The position numbers were made by a program, and so were the translations under genes. DNA of 64,000 nucleotides from Uranotaenia lowii (taxonomy: Eukaryota; Arthropoda; Insecta; Diptera; Culicidae): contig NC_073692.1 of the NCBI RefSeq assembly GCF_029784155.1, positions 23,150,444-23,214,443 of the forward strand. Reading direction: 5' to 3'. Each line of letters starts with the position of its first letter. Position 1 is the first letter of the stretch. Shown piece by piece: positions 24,381 through 36,400 of the stretch. The notes beneath the pieces are model-generated. The model was not told the DNA's origin. It did no database searches and saw nothing but the letters and a program-made list of their open reading frames with translations.

Positions 24381-25049
24381 TTAAAGATTTTTTAAAAGTT
24401 TCGTGGATTTCTCGGTTTAAACATTACCTTTTTCATTCTTTCTTCACAGATATTAGGATAATTGTTGTAAAATTTCGACCAATGTTTTGCTTTCGAATTT
24501 GCTGATGCATTCTTGCGAGTATATTTGGCATTAAATGTACCCGCAAAGCTGTCCCATATTTGGCTATTATGTTGTAAGTTGATCATTTGATTCCTCCTAT
24601 TTGCGATGTATTGTTCACTTTACTGTCTGTTTACTGATGAAAATAAGTGTGAAATGATCTATAGGACGTATCTCGATAAAAATAGCTAAAGTTTATCATA
24701 AGAAATGAGTAGGTCTAAAATAAAATAAATAACAACGTTCCATAAATTTAACAACCTGTGCCTTCATCTTTTTGCAAGTTTTTCAGTCGACGATCAAGAT
24801 GAGATATTTTGATATTCATTTTTTTCCTATCAAAATTAGATATAATTTAGTACTCGTAGGATGCTAAAATATCTCAAAGTATAAAAAAGATTCCTTGCAA
24901 GCATAACTAAATTATATCACCCCTTGATAGCATTATATCAAGATTATATCTTAATCAGATAAAATTTAGACCACCGAAAATGCAAAAATATTGAATACCT
25001 GACTTGTACTCAAACTTTCATGCATTCTTTATAATTTTAACAATTCTAG

Positions 25050-25140
25050 AAAAGTTCGGGTACCAGTCAGGAGATTCAAATTTCGACCTGCAGGTTGAGA
25101 GGCGGGCACGCTACCACAGAACCATGCCTGGTGCATTGGA
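25050..25140 (-). repeat. Degraded tRNA-like segment
   Basis: On the minus strand, GGTTCTGTGGTAGCGTGCCC resembles a tRNA D-arm/A box. About 35 bp later GGTCGAAATTTGAATCTCC resembles a disrupted T arm/B box. The T stem does not close, so it is a tRNA fossil or SINE head rather than a tRNA gene. Confidence 0.4.
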
Positions 25141-25729
25141 ATGAGACCTTCCAACTTCCAATGAAAGTTTTCGAAGCATTTGCTTGCCCGGCAGAAAAAA
25201 ACAACTGATTGTATCAAAAAAGATATAATCATTTTTTTTCTAAAAGACCAAAACGCAGATTTTGATATCAAATCTATATCTGAATAAGTTAATAATATCT
25301 CGTTGAGATGGGTTTATGTAACAATTTGTTGAACATATCAAGAGGAAGTAGGCGATGGTTTATTAGTATCGCACGTGTTTTTTTCCGTTCCGGCGCGGTG
25401 AAAATTAAATTTTTGAAGTTTAACAAGTTTCTTATTGTAAAATTGTGTTTTTTCTGGAAAAAGTGGACAATGCAGTGATCAATTTATATTGCCCGACCCT
25501 ATTCTCCTTTGATTTCGTTCACTTCGTGACATCGTTGAATGATTCGCTTCAAGAGGAAACAAACATGCTACTTCAACAATTGGTGAGTTCGTTCCATTAT
25601 ACTTCTCATTCATTTGTTGTGAACTGATGTTGCAATGCAATCAAAGAATTTCTTCCTGATGATTTTCAGGAGCCAACAAAATTTGAAAATTCTGAAATAC
25701 CTCTTATTATTTTTGAAGAGACTAGCTGA

Positions 25730-26216
25730 CCCGGTAAATTTCGTTTTACCTTTGACTTAATAAATCGTTAGAAAATGTTTAACTTAATCTGCACATCTAT
25801 TATTTCCTCGTGCTCGTGAATTAGTTTCCATGAAAATCGTCTTAAAGCTGCTCGAGTTATGTCCCATTTCAAGTTTATGTTGTATGGAAGAGAGATTCTC
25901 GAAACCATTATATAAACCATCACTGACCCGAAAAACCCTCGGGTATCTAATTTCACTTCATTCCGACCGACCGTTTATACGTGAGTGATGGTGTTACGAA
26001 GAAAACGCCTCCATTATTATATATAAGAAGATAGCAAAAGGATTTGATTTTTTATGGGAGCTCCCCTTCCATAAAAAGTGAGATTCTAAAAACTATTATA
26101 CAAACCATATCTGATCCGGAAAACACTCGGATACCAAATTTCATTTCATTCCGACCGTCCGTTTATACGCGATGATGTTACAAAGAAAACGCCTCCATTT
26201 TTATGTAAAAGAAGAT
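25730..26216. repeat. Dispersed-repeat fragment with internal duplication
   Basis: Begins with CTAGCTGACCCGGTAAATTTCG and contains two diverged copies of a unit of about 115 bp, at 25917-26032 and 26106-26216. The copies share CCATTCCGACC-like words, CGTTTATACG, GAAAACGCCTCCATT and AAGAAGAT. The family was not identified; the layout resembles the 3' part of a widespread insect retroelement. Confidence 0.5.
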
Positions 26217-26257
26217 TTTGATTGGAAAAAATTGAATATCAAAATATCTCATCTTGA

Positions 26258-27002
26258 TATAATTTTGTTTTTCTCTACTGACCAAGTAGAAATATAGTGT
26301 TTTACTGATATAAAAAATCAATAATTTTCAATTAGAAGATTTTTTTGGGTTCATTAAAAAAAAATGTGTTTCATTATGTGAAAATGTTTTTTATTATTTT
26401 CCGTCATTTGGATGAAGAAACTAAGCAGTTTGATAAAGTATTAAAGCTCAAATGTCAAATTCCTGAGTACTAGAGGAAAATCTCTTAAGAACCCTTCAAG
26501 ACCTGTTGCAATACTAGAAAACGCCTAAAAATGCAGTTGTCTATTCAAATAGTTCGTTGGATCACAAGAACCACTAGATTCTAGTGATTTTGACAAAATC
26601 ATTGCATCTATTATTTTTTAATTTCTGGTAGCCCTATTCATTGAAAAATGATAAAAAAATTTAGTAACGATAATTTTATCGGAACATTTCAATGCTTTAA
26701 AATCAACTATTTTCTTGTAGAAATAATATATTTAAGAATTGGTCGGAAAATCTGTCAGTGTTGCTAGTATCTTTTCATGATATAGAATGCTCTGTTTGAG
26801 ACGTTATAACTAATTTCTCGCTATCCCTACCGCTTTGCCGTCTTGGGCAAATTTGTAGCCAGAAAATTTCTCAGTAGGCTTCATATATCTATTGTAATTT
26901 CATTTGCATTGCCTGAGAGCAAAATATTCAAGAAACCAAAAACAGTGGCATTCTTCGATCAAATTTTCGCGTTGTTCCATTTAAAATTTCAAATATAACC
27001 CG
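26258..27002. other. Non-coding stretch, no recognised feature
   Basis: AT-rich sequence without ORFs above 60 codons and without inverted or tandem structure that I could support. Confidence 0.4.
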
Positions 27003-27620
27003 AGTAGGGGAGATAAGAGCATAACGAGCACCCAGGGCATAATAAGCACTCCTTTTTTCTACATAAGTACGTATTTTCTAAAACAAATTTTCATTAGGAT
27101 TTGTTTCGTACTACCTATAGTATTTATTTTTCACCCAAAAAGAAATATTCTTTTCATCTTTACAGAAATATTAAATAATAATCAGCTAGGTTCTCAAGTG
27201 ACGAAAATATTATAATTTTTGAGCACCACCAAATAAGCTTTTATGATATTTAAATCATCTTGATCTGATATGTACGCACTGCAACATGATTTACACATTG
27301 TTTCTAAATTTTCACCATCATAATGTTTTTGATTTTTCACTTTAACCAATTTTAAAACGCCTTTTTACCTAAATTTGTTGACCTGGTGCGAGCACTATTA
27401 ATCAGGGCAAGATTAGCATTTTCTGCCGTATAATCTAGCATCGAATTCAACTCTATGAAGTCAACTGAACAATAAAGCTACAGCTTGACTTGTTTCATCT
27501 GACGATTTGGCCTATTGGTAAGGTGTCGGAGAGGCAATTAGTAGACTGGAGTTCGATTCCTAGTCAAGGTGATTTTTTTTCATTTATCATTCATCATTGA
27601 TTTTTTTGATTGTTACATCA
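27003..27620 (+). repeat. Dispersed repeat with tRNA-like cassette (copy 1)
   Basis: Starts GTAGGGGAGATAAGAGCATA and ends near 27620. It carries a tRNA-like stretch at about 27500-27575, with A-box-like TTGGCCTATTGGTAAGGTG and B-box-like GGAGTTCGATTCC. The same sequence occurs inverted at 29627-29880 and, more degraded, direct at 49827-50380. Shared words include CTACAGCTTGACTTG and TCATCTGACGATTT. Family not identified. Confidence 0.65.
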
Positions 27621-27671
27621 TACGGCTAGTAATATCATCCGTCAAACAAAACACCAGAAACATAATGTATG

Positions 27672-29518
27672 CATGCGCGGATCTACGGGGGGGGGGGGGG
27701 GGGTGATGGGGGTGATCACCCCCCCCAGGCGGAAAAAATTAATAATCATTAAAATGATCACAAATTTTTTAACTCAATTTAGATGAAATATAACTTTTTC
27801 ATGTGTCAAAATATCCTCACATAGACATTACCATTTTTACGCGTGCATAAGAATCCAATAGCTGCTCAAAAATATGCTTGAATTTATGCGTATGCGTTTG
27901 CGCATGCATAACTTCGTGTTGGCTTCGAGCGTGCAAAAGGAATAAAGCTTGAACCTTACTCTTTAAGGAATTTGATTGAGCATGACAGCAGATTGGTTTT
28001 CTTTATTAAGCGATATCCAGAGTTGTTTTAAGCGCCAGTACCAGAAACGTCGGTTGAAAGTGACTAATTCTGAATGATTTCTTGGAAAGGCCTGTAAGAA
28101 GCCAACATTTATTTTCAAGTTGATCATAAAATGATTTCTTATTTATGCATGTTTACCATACTTGATGGTTTTCTTAAAAAAAATTATTGGGTTCACAGAT
28201 GAAATTTTTTAATATATGTTCTATTTTCGGCTAGAATTATTCGTGACATAATTCTGACCTTTTCAGTCACTCTTTTTAACTGTGGGAAAATAACCTCAAA
28301 AGCGATCATGTCCTTGAACGGACATCAACGTTTTGTTAACTTAAATTTTGGACGTTATTTTTCTTTTTCTTATCCGCATACGTAGTCAAGTGTTCGTAAG
28401 AACTGTCAAAAAACTCTTACTCAACTATTGATGATATCACAAAGCTTAATATTTTAACTAGACACTGGGTACCTCCGCCACAATTTGCTGAGTGCTGAGT
28501 GCTGAGAAAGAAAAACGTTACGCAAGTGCAATGCATTTGGAAACATTCAAAAGTTGGCTAGTTTTTTTCCAAACTGAGCAAGGTTTTTTTTGTAAAGTCT
28601 GTCCGCTCTTTGTAGTCAACCACGCTGTTAATAAAACTGTTCAATTTTTATATCTTGTTATTAGTCACTGACTTGTTTTTCAAAACTCTCTGAAAAAAAA
28701 ACGCTGTAAGTGTTCGATAAAATATAAATTAACGAATCTATTCAGCAAACCTCTTTAAAAAAAAATATTATGCTTAGCAATCTATATTTTATTTGTATAG
28801 AATCTTGCTTATTTGTATTTTAAATGTTTATTTGTTTGAGATTGTTTTTTGATTCACGTCTTGAAATTAATATTTTAATGGACTTTCAAGAGAAAAATAT
28901 GTAAAATTATTTATTAAATACATTGACGAGCTTCGATAAGTAATGAAGCAGCATACGGATAAAAGTTGGTACTCAAAGGGAAAATATTTCGATTAAATAT
29001 AATTGAAACTTGTTTAAATGGTTTTTTTTACCCAAGTATTGTAACAGGTAGTTTCAAAATTAATAAGACGTAGCTACAACTTTAAAACCAGCGATGCTCA
29101 TTTGAGTAAGTTGAAATCATACCAACAGATTTATTTTTGACTGAAAATAAAAAAAGTAAGATTTTCAAAATTAAATTGCTAATGGATTTATAATCTGATA
29201 AAAATAAACAAATGGTCATTCCATAGCCCCAACTAGATAAATAAACGTAAATTCAACTTCATACCAGTCAAAAAAAAACATTTGTCTTCTTTAGCCTAAG
29301 ACTAAGCCAGCCACAAACAGATGAACAGAATTCTTTGAACAATTTTTTTAAAATTGTGATTAACATTATTCACATGCTGCTGAATTCTCTTCATCTCTAT
29401 CATCAACATTTTTCCTGCCACAGTTTTATTTTTTCCAATCTCTCAAAAAATGTTGGCCATTTTTTTTTTAAATTTACTAAATCACCCCCCCTAAGAGCAA
29501 CCTCTAGATCCGCGCCTG
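27672..29518. mobile_element. hAT-like non-autonomous transposon 1 (1847 bp)
   Basis: Flanked by a perfect 8-bp duplication, AATGTATG (27664-27671 and 29519-29526), the length typical of hAT elements. Termini CATGCGCGGATCTA and, on the complement, CAGGCGCGGATCTA are 14-bp TIRs with one mismatch. Next to the left TIR is a 17-G run (27687-27703) and the palindrome GGGGGTGATCACCCCC. The right end has a matching CACCCCCC. No transposase ORF is present, so it depends on a helper. Confidence 0.85.
27687..27728. other. G17 tract plus GC palindrome
   Basis: Seventeen consecutive G at 27687-27703, then TGAT, then the palindrome GGGGGTGATCACCCCC (27708-27723), which extends into more C. It could form a G-quadruplex or hairpin, and run length may be a sequencing uncertainty. 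It is part of the hAT-like left end. Confidence 0.9.
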
Positions 29519-29626
29519 AATGTATGAGCATGTGTTAATTCTTTTAATTCTACAAACAGACCTAGATTATTTTAGTAGTGCTTTGTTTGATGAATCTACG
29601 CCTCACCGTTTAGTGCAAAATGTATC

Positions 29627-29880
29627 GATCATGAATGATAAATGAAGAAAAAAAAACCCTTGACCAAGAATCGAACTCGAGTCCACTGATAACCTTTCCG
29701 ACACCTTACTAATAGGCCAAATCGTCAGATGAAACAAGTCAAGCTGCAGCTATATTATTCAGTTGACTTCATCGAGTCGAATTCGCTGCTAGATTCCCCG
29801 ACAGAAAACACTCATCGTGGCCCGAAAAATGTTACTCATACTGCCCCAGGGGGGTTCCCATTATGTCCCTACAGTTTTTT
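29627..29880 (-). repeat. Dispersed repeat with tRNA-like cassette (copy 2, inverted)
   Basis: The reverse complement matches 27380-27620: TTGGCCTATTAGTAAGGTG, GAGTTCGATTCTTGG, CTGACGATTTGGCC, AAGTCAACTGAA. It faces copy 1 across the hAT-like element, so before that insertion the two formed a compact palindrome. Confidence 0.65.
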
Positions 29881-30589
29881 TTCTACTTTTTCAAATTTCA
29901 TCCATTGAGGCAATAGACTATTTGAGTGTCTGAACACAAAACAATGATGTAATTCACATATTATAGCTGTTCTCTATGGTTAAATAAGCGTTTACTTAAG
30001 GTGGCCATTAGCCCCAATTTGAAAATCTGTAAAATTCTTCTTTCGTTTATACCAAAAAACAAAACTTTCACAACAAATTCAAGAACACCCTACTCATGGT
30101 AGTTATAGATTTGCAAACAATATTTTTGTTAGTTTGCGTTCGTCAACCACTTTATTGAGAGGCATTTTTTATAGGAAGATTGGAATTTTACGTCACACTC
30201 GTTTATTTCTCGGTTTTTCGAAATATTCTCTTACAAGAATAGGAGATGCTGATAATGGACACTCTTACCGCCCTACGAATGGTGGGATGATCCATAAATC
30301 AATGTCCGAGTGAATCAATGCATAACCTCGTTATAACTTCTTTCGAAAACTACGGTGTAACTACGAATCTTTCTAGGGAAGAAGGAAAACGCAAAATTTA
30401 TTATCCTGTCCCTAGTGCCCCCACTGACTGGTCTCCATACCGAACAGTTTCAGCTGGTGAGCATAATGGATTACCACCAACAACAGTAGCAGCAATATAG
30501 CCAGCAAAAACAGGACATAGGAAGAGAAAGCAAGCAAAAGAAAATAAAACGGGAAAACCCCACACATCAATACACACTGGGAGAAGCTT
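29881..30589. other. Non-coding stretch, no recognised feature
   Basis: AT-rich up to about 30380, then grading into the GC-richer stretch that follows. No repeat, TIR or protein motif identified. Confidence 0.4.
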
Positions 30590-33099
30590 CTTTTTTGTGT
30601 CTTCCCCCGACTGTCATACCGTGCGATGGCTGAAGCTGAAGCTGGAGCTAATAACAAAAACAACAGCACCGACAAAAACCACCTCGAACCTCAACCCTCA
30701 CACGAACCGAACTCACTTTCTACCTATACTTTTTACTAGCAAATTTCTGGAGCTCAGGGTGTTGGGAGCTTTCTGGGGAGCAACTTTTCTTTGCTGTGCA
30801 ACAACCGCGACGCCCGCTCCGCCACGGGAGCGGAAGTTCGGAGCGCACACGTGTGTATCAAAGCGGCGCGGAAGCACATCCGCAGCTCCCACTGACAACC
30901 GCGACACTCGCCGCGATGTTGTAGGTTGTAGGAGTAGGTTCTGTGATTTTTGTTTCTGGCTGTTTGCTTGCTTGCTTGCTTAAGGGTTAGTTATTTAGGT
31001 GGAGGTGCTTCCTCCTCCATGTACGTTTAAAGTGCTCGCTGCTGCTACACCCGTATCGGTATCAGCATCCGTCTAGAGTTGGTTCTCTTCTTGATGTTTG
31101 GCCGTAGTCGCCTCCGCCGCCGCCGTCAGGTAATAACCATATGTGCGGAGGTTCGGTTTTGTTTCTGGGAGCAGCAGCATCCTGACCGCATTTCATATTT
31201 TGTTTGAAGGGCGAGGACTCCCGTTTTATGGTCTTCTTCGTTGTCTGTGGCTTGTCGTTGGGGCTGATTCATTGAAGGCTCCTTTTTGTGCTTCGGAAAG
31301 CGGCAAGCATTCACCACAACAATCGGCAAGTGTAGTTCGGCCCCGAAAAGCTGTGTGTGACCACAGAACTCCGGAGCATCCTGGTCAGCCTGCTGGTGGA
31401 TAGTTTGTGGTGTGAAAGAATAACTACCCAACTAGTTTCATCTGGTAGCAGTCGGTGAGATGCTGCTGCTGCTAGTTGGCTGCTTTCGTGATGGGCTCAG
31501 TCCAGTTTTCAGAAGTCAGTGCCAGTGAGTGACGTCACCGCGTGCCGTAAACACGTACCCGAGACGATCGGGAAATTTTTCGCAGCTTCCTCAGTAGGAA
31601 AGCTCTTGTGTTGGATGCTGGATTGTTGAAGTCCAGCACTTGTTGTGTGTTCTTGGCAGAGTGATTTTTTGGAGCGATTCCAATGGGGGTGACCATAAAT
31701 TGAGGCCAACAAATTGCTGGGGCAGCCGACACCCGAAAGGGGTGAAAGTAAAAATAGAAAGTTTATCTATATGTTTTTCCCCTATTCTGGGAAATGCAGA
31801 CGGATGAAAAGTGTGTGTGCATATCGAATTGATGCTCTATTTTTCCGACTGGTATCGCGTGTAGCACAATCCTCTTGGCTCTCGCAGAGTTTATTGGCAG
31901 TGGAGCTCAATCGGGAGTGCTCTCGTGCGAGTCTGTTTCGATTGTGTGAGTGAGTGAGCGATTCCTAGCCAGGATGATGGAATCGAAGTAATAGAACCTG
32001 CAAATAACTCTAGGATTATCTGAAGTTTTCATCAGGAAATCGTACTCTAATCATAGTGAAGAAAAATGATAAGCTCCGCTAAACCGCGAGTGATTACCTC
32101 TAGCTAGATTACATAAGTCGAACTGTTGAGAGGAATTCGCCAAACCGCATTTCTGTGTGATTGACTCCCCCGCCTCTCAGCGACGAGGCTGTGGTTTTCC
32201 TCCCGTGGAAAAGGTGCTAATTGGGATAATTGCCCACTGTTACAATCTGTCAACCACCCTCTTACGGCCTAGCCAGTGAAAAAAGGCATCCCTGAGAGGC
32301 CGAGTGTTTATTGTGTGTTTCTTTCAAGTGGGGGAAAAAGTCCCCTCGGTGCATAAAATCATCACTATAGAAAAGTTTGAAACGACCCGATCGTAATTGA
32401 ATTTGCTGTTGTGCGAAACGAGAGTGTTTATTTTTCACTTTTGAGGCAGTCCCTCGCAAAAAGGCACAGTTATGTCCCGTGAAATGTGTACACACCTGAT
32501 CCCTAATCAATTTGCCCCTCAAACGCCCTAACCACCTCAATACTCCCCAAGAATCGATAGATCCCCACAAGTCAGAGCGTTCCCTTGAAAATAAAAAAAG
32601 CTCACAAAAGATCATCGTCAATCGAAGTAAGAAATTTCTTCCCCGGGTAGTGAATCTTCGAAGAGTGTTGGCCACGAAGAAGTTGTGCTTTCTCGGAGGA
32701 AGTGTGTTGAATTATTCATCACTGTATGCGTGTGTATATCCTCCTGGTCCCGAAACGATAAAAAAAAATAAAAAGAACACAAACAGAGAGACAACGAAAA
32801 AAAAACCTAACTCAACCCAACGCCAAAGAACCACAAAAGGAACGAGGATTATTGAAATTGTCAACACTCAATCGGTTGCAGCTCGCCCTCACATCTCCCT
32901 CTCAACACCCACACTTTCCCATACTAGTCTCAAGGAAGCTGTGACGGTTCCAAGACAACTGACTGATGTGGATCCGTTGTTCTTTGGGGACTCTGTCAAC
33001 GGGCTAGCTAGCTAGTAGGACAATGCCAACAACAACAACGACGACTGCCGAGAAATAACAAGGAAGGAAAAACCTCTGACGTCGTATGCTGATGGAAAG
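30590..33099 (+). other. Gene-like GC-richer stretch: possible promoter, 5' UTR and splice donor
   Basis: Clearly less AT-rich than the neighbours and free of recognisable repeats. Insect initiator-like TCAGT words occur at about 31498 and 31516, and a perfect CRE palindrome TGACGTCA is at 31530-31537. The stretch ends with GACGTCGTATGCTGATGGAAAG|GTAAAC, where the GT at 33100-33101 fits a splice donor and ATGs lie just before it. No long ORF fits a known protein, so a long 5' UTR is the best reading. It could be an alternative first exon of the gene suggested at 9660, or a different gene. Strand and borders are uncertain. Confidence 0.35.
31530..31537. promoter_or_regulatory. CRE-type palindrome TGACGTCA
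   Basis: An exact consensus CRE/ATF site lying 15-30 bp downstream of initiator-like TCAGT words, in the GC-richer gene-like stretch. A chance match is possible; position relative to the possible start site makes it worth listing. Confidence 0.35.
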
Positions 33100-34017
33100 G
33101 TAAACGCTTCTTCTGAATGGGATAACGATATCTGTCAGAGGGAAAATTTCCCCATAACCTTTTCCCTCCCGAACACCTTTCTGTTATTTTGTTACTGTCT
33201 ATTCGATATTGTTGTTGTTCTGTCTTACAGCAGTGGAAATGATATCTCTGTGTATATCTCTCCCGTCTCCTTTGGGAGATTCATGGGTTTTGTTTTTCGT
33301 GATGTGATCTTCTTTTTTCTTGATTTGTACCTACCTACCAATTTTCCCGGTGAATTATTCCCGAGGCCTTCCAATAAGTTTATCTTCGATTATCTGTTTA
33401 CCTACTGTCAAACTTACGGGGCTCGTTTGAATAATTTATAGAAATAAACAATTTCCTACGATAATGAAACGGCCTAAAAAACCCAATAACCCGCAAAACA
33501 ATAGCAACCTCGTTGCTTTTAACCATCATTTAAAAGAAAGTATACTAAATATGACGAAGGTGGGAAAACGGTGTGGCAGAAATTATCTTTCCAAATTTGA
33601 CATACGTCAAAACTTGGGAGAAGGGTCCGGTGACAAAAAGTTTTGAATTAAACTTTGCCTATGCCTCGTGCCTGTGGGTTCGATTTGAAGGGAAGCCTTC
33701 AAAGTTTGTTGGCGTACTGTTTGTGTTTTCTTTTTCTCTCTTCTAACTCATCTTAGCTTCTTCTGTCACAGAGCTTATCTGATAATAAACCCCGGGTAAA
33801 TGGCTTAGCTGGTGTCGTTTGTCGAAAAAAAAACTTTAAGGAAAAACCTCTTTATTTTGAACGGCCAAAATCATTCGGTTTATGAAACCGATTCTTTTTT
33901 TGATTGATTGATAACTCATAAAAATTAAAAAAATGATAACTATAGAAAACGAAAACTGAAAATGAAAAAAAAACTCATTAGCCTCAAAGGACAGATTTAT
34001 TTTGACATGTGCCCAAG
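33100..34017. other. Possible intron start, no recognised feature
   Basis: Follows the candidate splice donor at 33100. Contains pyrimidine-rich and AT-rich sequence and only short ORFs without motifs. Confidence 0.35.
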
Positions 34018-34740
34018 CTAGGAGACGGCCATCTTTGCTGACCTGCCAGATACGCTGCATACGTTGTGTAGGATATCTCCCACGTAACCGTCGCTGGGTA
34101 TCCAAGTAGAACACACTTCCTGCGACAGAAGCTGCGGTAATAAGACAATAAATACTTTCTCTGCAGTTGAATTCGTAGGGGAAAGAGTATTCATGCCGCG
34201 GAATATGTTCGGGTAGAGTTGCGTCCTGTCGTCGTCGGGTATTTGGGACCATTGAGTCAGGTAGGACGACCTAATCGTCGAGATTTATCTGAGTCGTGCG
34301 TGAGCGTTTAAAAACCGAACGTGTGCTGAGATTGTTACAGGTGCGAGTCTAGAATAAGCTGCTCTCGATTCGGCACATGGCGGAAACAAAGCCTAGGGTT
34401 ATATGTCCAAAAGTTTCCAACCAAAGGAAGACCAGGCTGCTGGGAGCCCTCCTTTTAGGCGGGGGGCTTTCGAATCGAGTGCGTCCGAACCTAGCAGTAA
34501 AACATACGAAGGTAAGACTCTACCTTATGCGTATGCCGAGCTGTTAGGTGCGTCGCAAACGAAGCGTAGGATACCTCCACTGCCATGGAATATCTGAGTA
34601 GAATGCGCCGCTTAAGATGGAAGCTGCGGGGATAAGACAATAATTTTAGGGTGAAGAGTATTTACGTCGCGGAATACTCTCAGTAGAGTGACTTCCTAAA
34701 CCAGGTCGCTGGCGGATGAGTCACTCGGATCGATGTACAT
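34018..34740. repeat. Diverged duplicated segment (about 240 bp, two copies)
   Basis: Segments at about 34060-34240 and 34540-34720 share GAAGCTGCGG, ATAAGACAATAA, GAAGAGTATT, GCGGAATA and GTAGAGT in the same order and orientation, about 480 bp apart. The 138-codon minus ORF over the first copy has no recognisable domain. Likely remains of another repeat, interrupted on its right by the LTR retrotransposon. Confidence 0.5.
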
Positions 34741-34859
34741 AGTTTCATTTCACGTGTTGCCTCTCCGCATGGTACCATTTCACGCTTGGTATTGTTTCGC
34801 CTCGATCCAACACAAGCAGACCTCAAGTCGTTAGAGGAGAGCTTTTTAGTCTTGAAACT

Positions 34860-35841
34860 TGTAACCAGTGCGTTGTGTGAGAAGCCCAAGGTCAGTGAGA
34901 ATCATCGTAGTACATAAATGTAAATGTGCACAGGAAGCGCTGTGTGGAGTGGAGGCGGACCGTACCCTAAACCACTGACGCCATACGCAAATAATGGCTA
35001 AGGTAATGGACGGGCAATACGCTGACGAACAGATGGCGCTGATCGAACGCACAAATGGGCAGCCATAGGCGGGCTTCGAAAAAGGCGCAATGGGGCGGAA
35101 TTCCAGGATGAGCCGAAAGTCCGGATCCGGGGCAATGGCCGACAGCTAATGCGATCACTCCACAAAGAACAACCAAACGATACGGTACTGTGTTGACTAG
35201 CACATTGTAACCAGGTGAGAAGTGATCGCTGCCCCGGAATCCATAGAACCATGGACAGGCCCTCAGGAATATAAAACCTAATCCGCTCTTGTTTTGTCCC
35301 ATTGCGCCAACAGGACCCCTTTTTGTTTTACCGATTGGTTCGTTGGAGTTCGGAGGACGTGAGGCGTTAAGAAACCGGAGGCAAACCTACAGCTACACAA
35401 GGTAAGCCCCGGAAGGCCTCAGCTCAACCGGGAACGATACTTACCACATCCAGGCAGCCGTCAACGCCGTGTGGCCCGAAGGTTGCAGAACGTCCGGGAA
35501 GGAGAAGAGGAAGTTGCGCCGAAGACCGACCGAACAACATACCACGCGCCGCTGTACAGTACGGAAAGGAGAGCGGAAGCGAGGAAGGTACGGAGTCAGA
35601 AGCCCAAGGTGTCCCGATCAGCTTTAACCAAGGTAGGACTGAAAAATCCCTGATTCGTCTCGGTTGAAAGTGCGGGTGAAATAAAACCATTTTGTCGACA
35701 ATACTACAATAAACGGGAAAGTTCGTTTCTACTAAGCGCAGTGTTTTCTTGTTGCAAGCTAGAACGCGGATAGCCGGCCCTGAGGCTTCTAGAGGGGGAA
35801 TCTCATTGGTGCTGGGCAGGCTAACCAACCATAAGGTTATA
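34860..35841 (+). repeat. 5' LTR (982 bp)
   Basis: Matches the 3' LTR end to end. Visible differences are two substitutions (T/C near 34902 and A/C near 35569) and absence of a 20-bp segment present in the 3' copy. A TATA box TATAAAA is at 35270-35276 and a poly(A) signal AATAAA at 35680-35685, so the transcript would start roughly at 35300. Minus-strand ORFs inside recur in both LTRs and are not genes. Confidence 0.95.
35270..35276 (+). promoter_or_regulatory. LTR TATA box
   Basis: TATAAAA, 410 bp upstream of the LTR poly(A) signal, giving the U3-R order expected for a pol II retrotransposon promoter. The same motif is at 43628-43634 in the 3' LTR. Confidence 0.6.
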
Positions 35842-35843
35842 CT

Positions 35844-35861
35844 TGGCGCTCAACTAAAATA
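35844..35861 (+). promoter_or_regulatory. Candidate primer-binding site
   Basis: TGGCGCTCAACTAAAATA begins 2 nt after the 5' LTR. TGG is the complement of a tRNA CCA end, as in LTR-element primer sites. I could not match the rest to a particular tRNA. Confidence 0.5.
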
Positions 35862-36400
35862 GATCCGCTATTTTAGTTTGTGCAGGGAAACGTTTGAAGT
35901 GTAGTAGTTATTGGTTTTTGCAGAAGTCTCTGGGAAAACATCCGAGACCTTCTGAAACGCCTTTGACAATTGTATAAAAAAGGCTACAAATTCAGGTCGA
36001 CAATTTGGATTGCTTTTGGAGGGGTCTTGGTTCGTTCACAAAGTTAAGAGAACCAGCCAACTTCATTGAGAATCAAAGTAATAGTTTTTGTGGAGTTGTA
36101 AATTAAGTTGTAAATTATAATTTTTAAATTTCAAAAATTTTAAACTGTAGTAGATCATTTGTGGGAAAGGTTAGGCAATAAAACACAGTCCTGGAACTTG
36201 TTTTATTGATTTTCATATGGTGCAACATAATAAAAAAAAATAGTACTTACATTAAAGATTACGTACTAATTTTAGTTGTGTAGTTGATTGTTAAAGCTCT
36301 TGAGTTGATTTTAAATTGTTAGTCGGATTTTGAAATCGTGCACACATCCAGTTTTCTTTTTGTTTCCTGTTTCTTGTATTCGTCTTAATAATTAATCAGG

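Larger units (their letters stand above)
24793..26257. mobile_element. Inverted-arm element with 44-bp arms and a nested repeat
   Basis: ATCAAGATGAGATATTTTGA... at 24793-24837 and its complement at 26213-26257 match over about 44 bp with roughly three differences. The interior holds ATATC-rich sequence, a degraded tRNA-like segment and a separate repeat (about 25730-26216). No transposase. Target duplication was not resolved. Confidence 0.65.

Noticed and set aside
34846..35302. Minus-strand ORFs in the LTR, repeated at 43178-43610
   Set aside because: Duplicated only because both LTRs carry them; no known domain, antisense to the LTR promoter.
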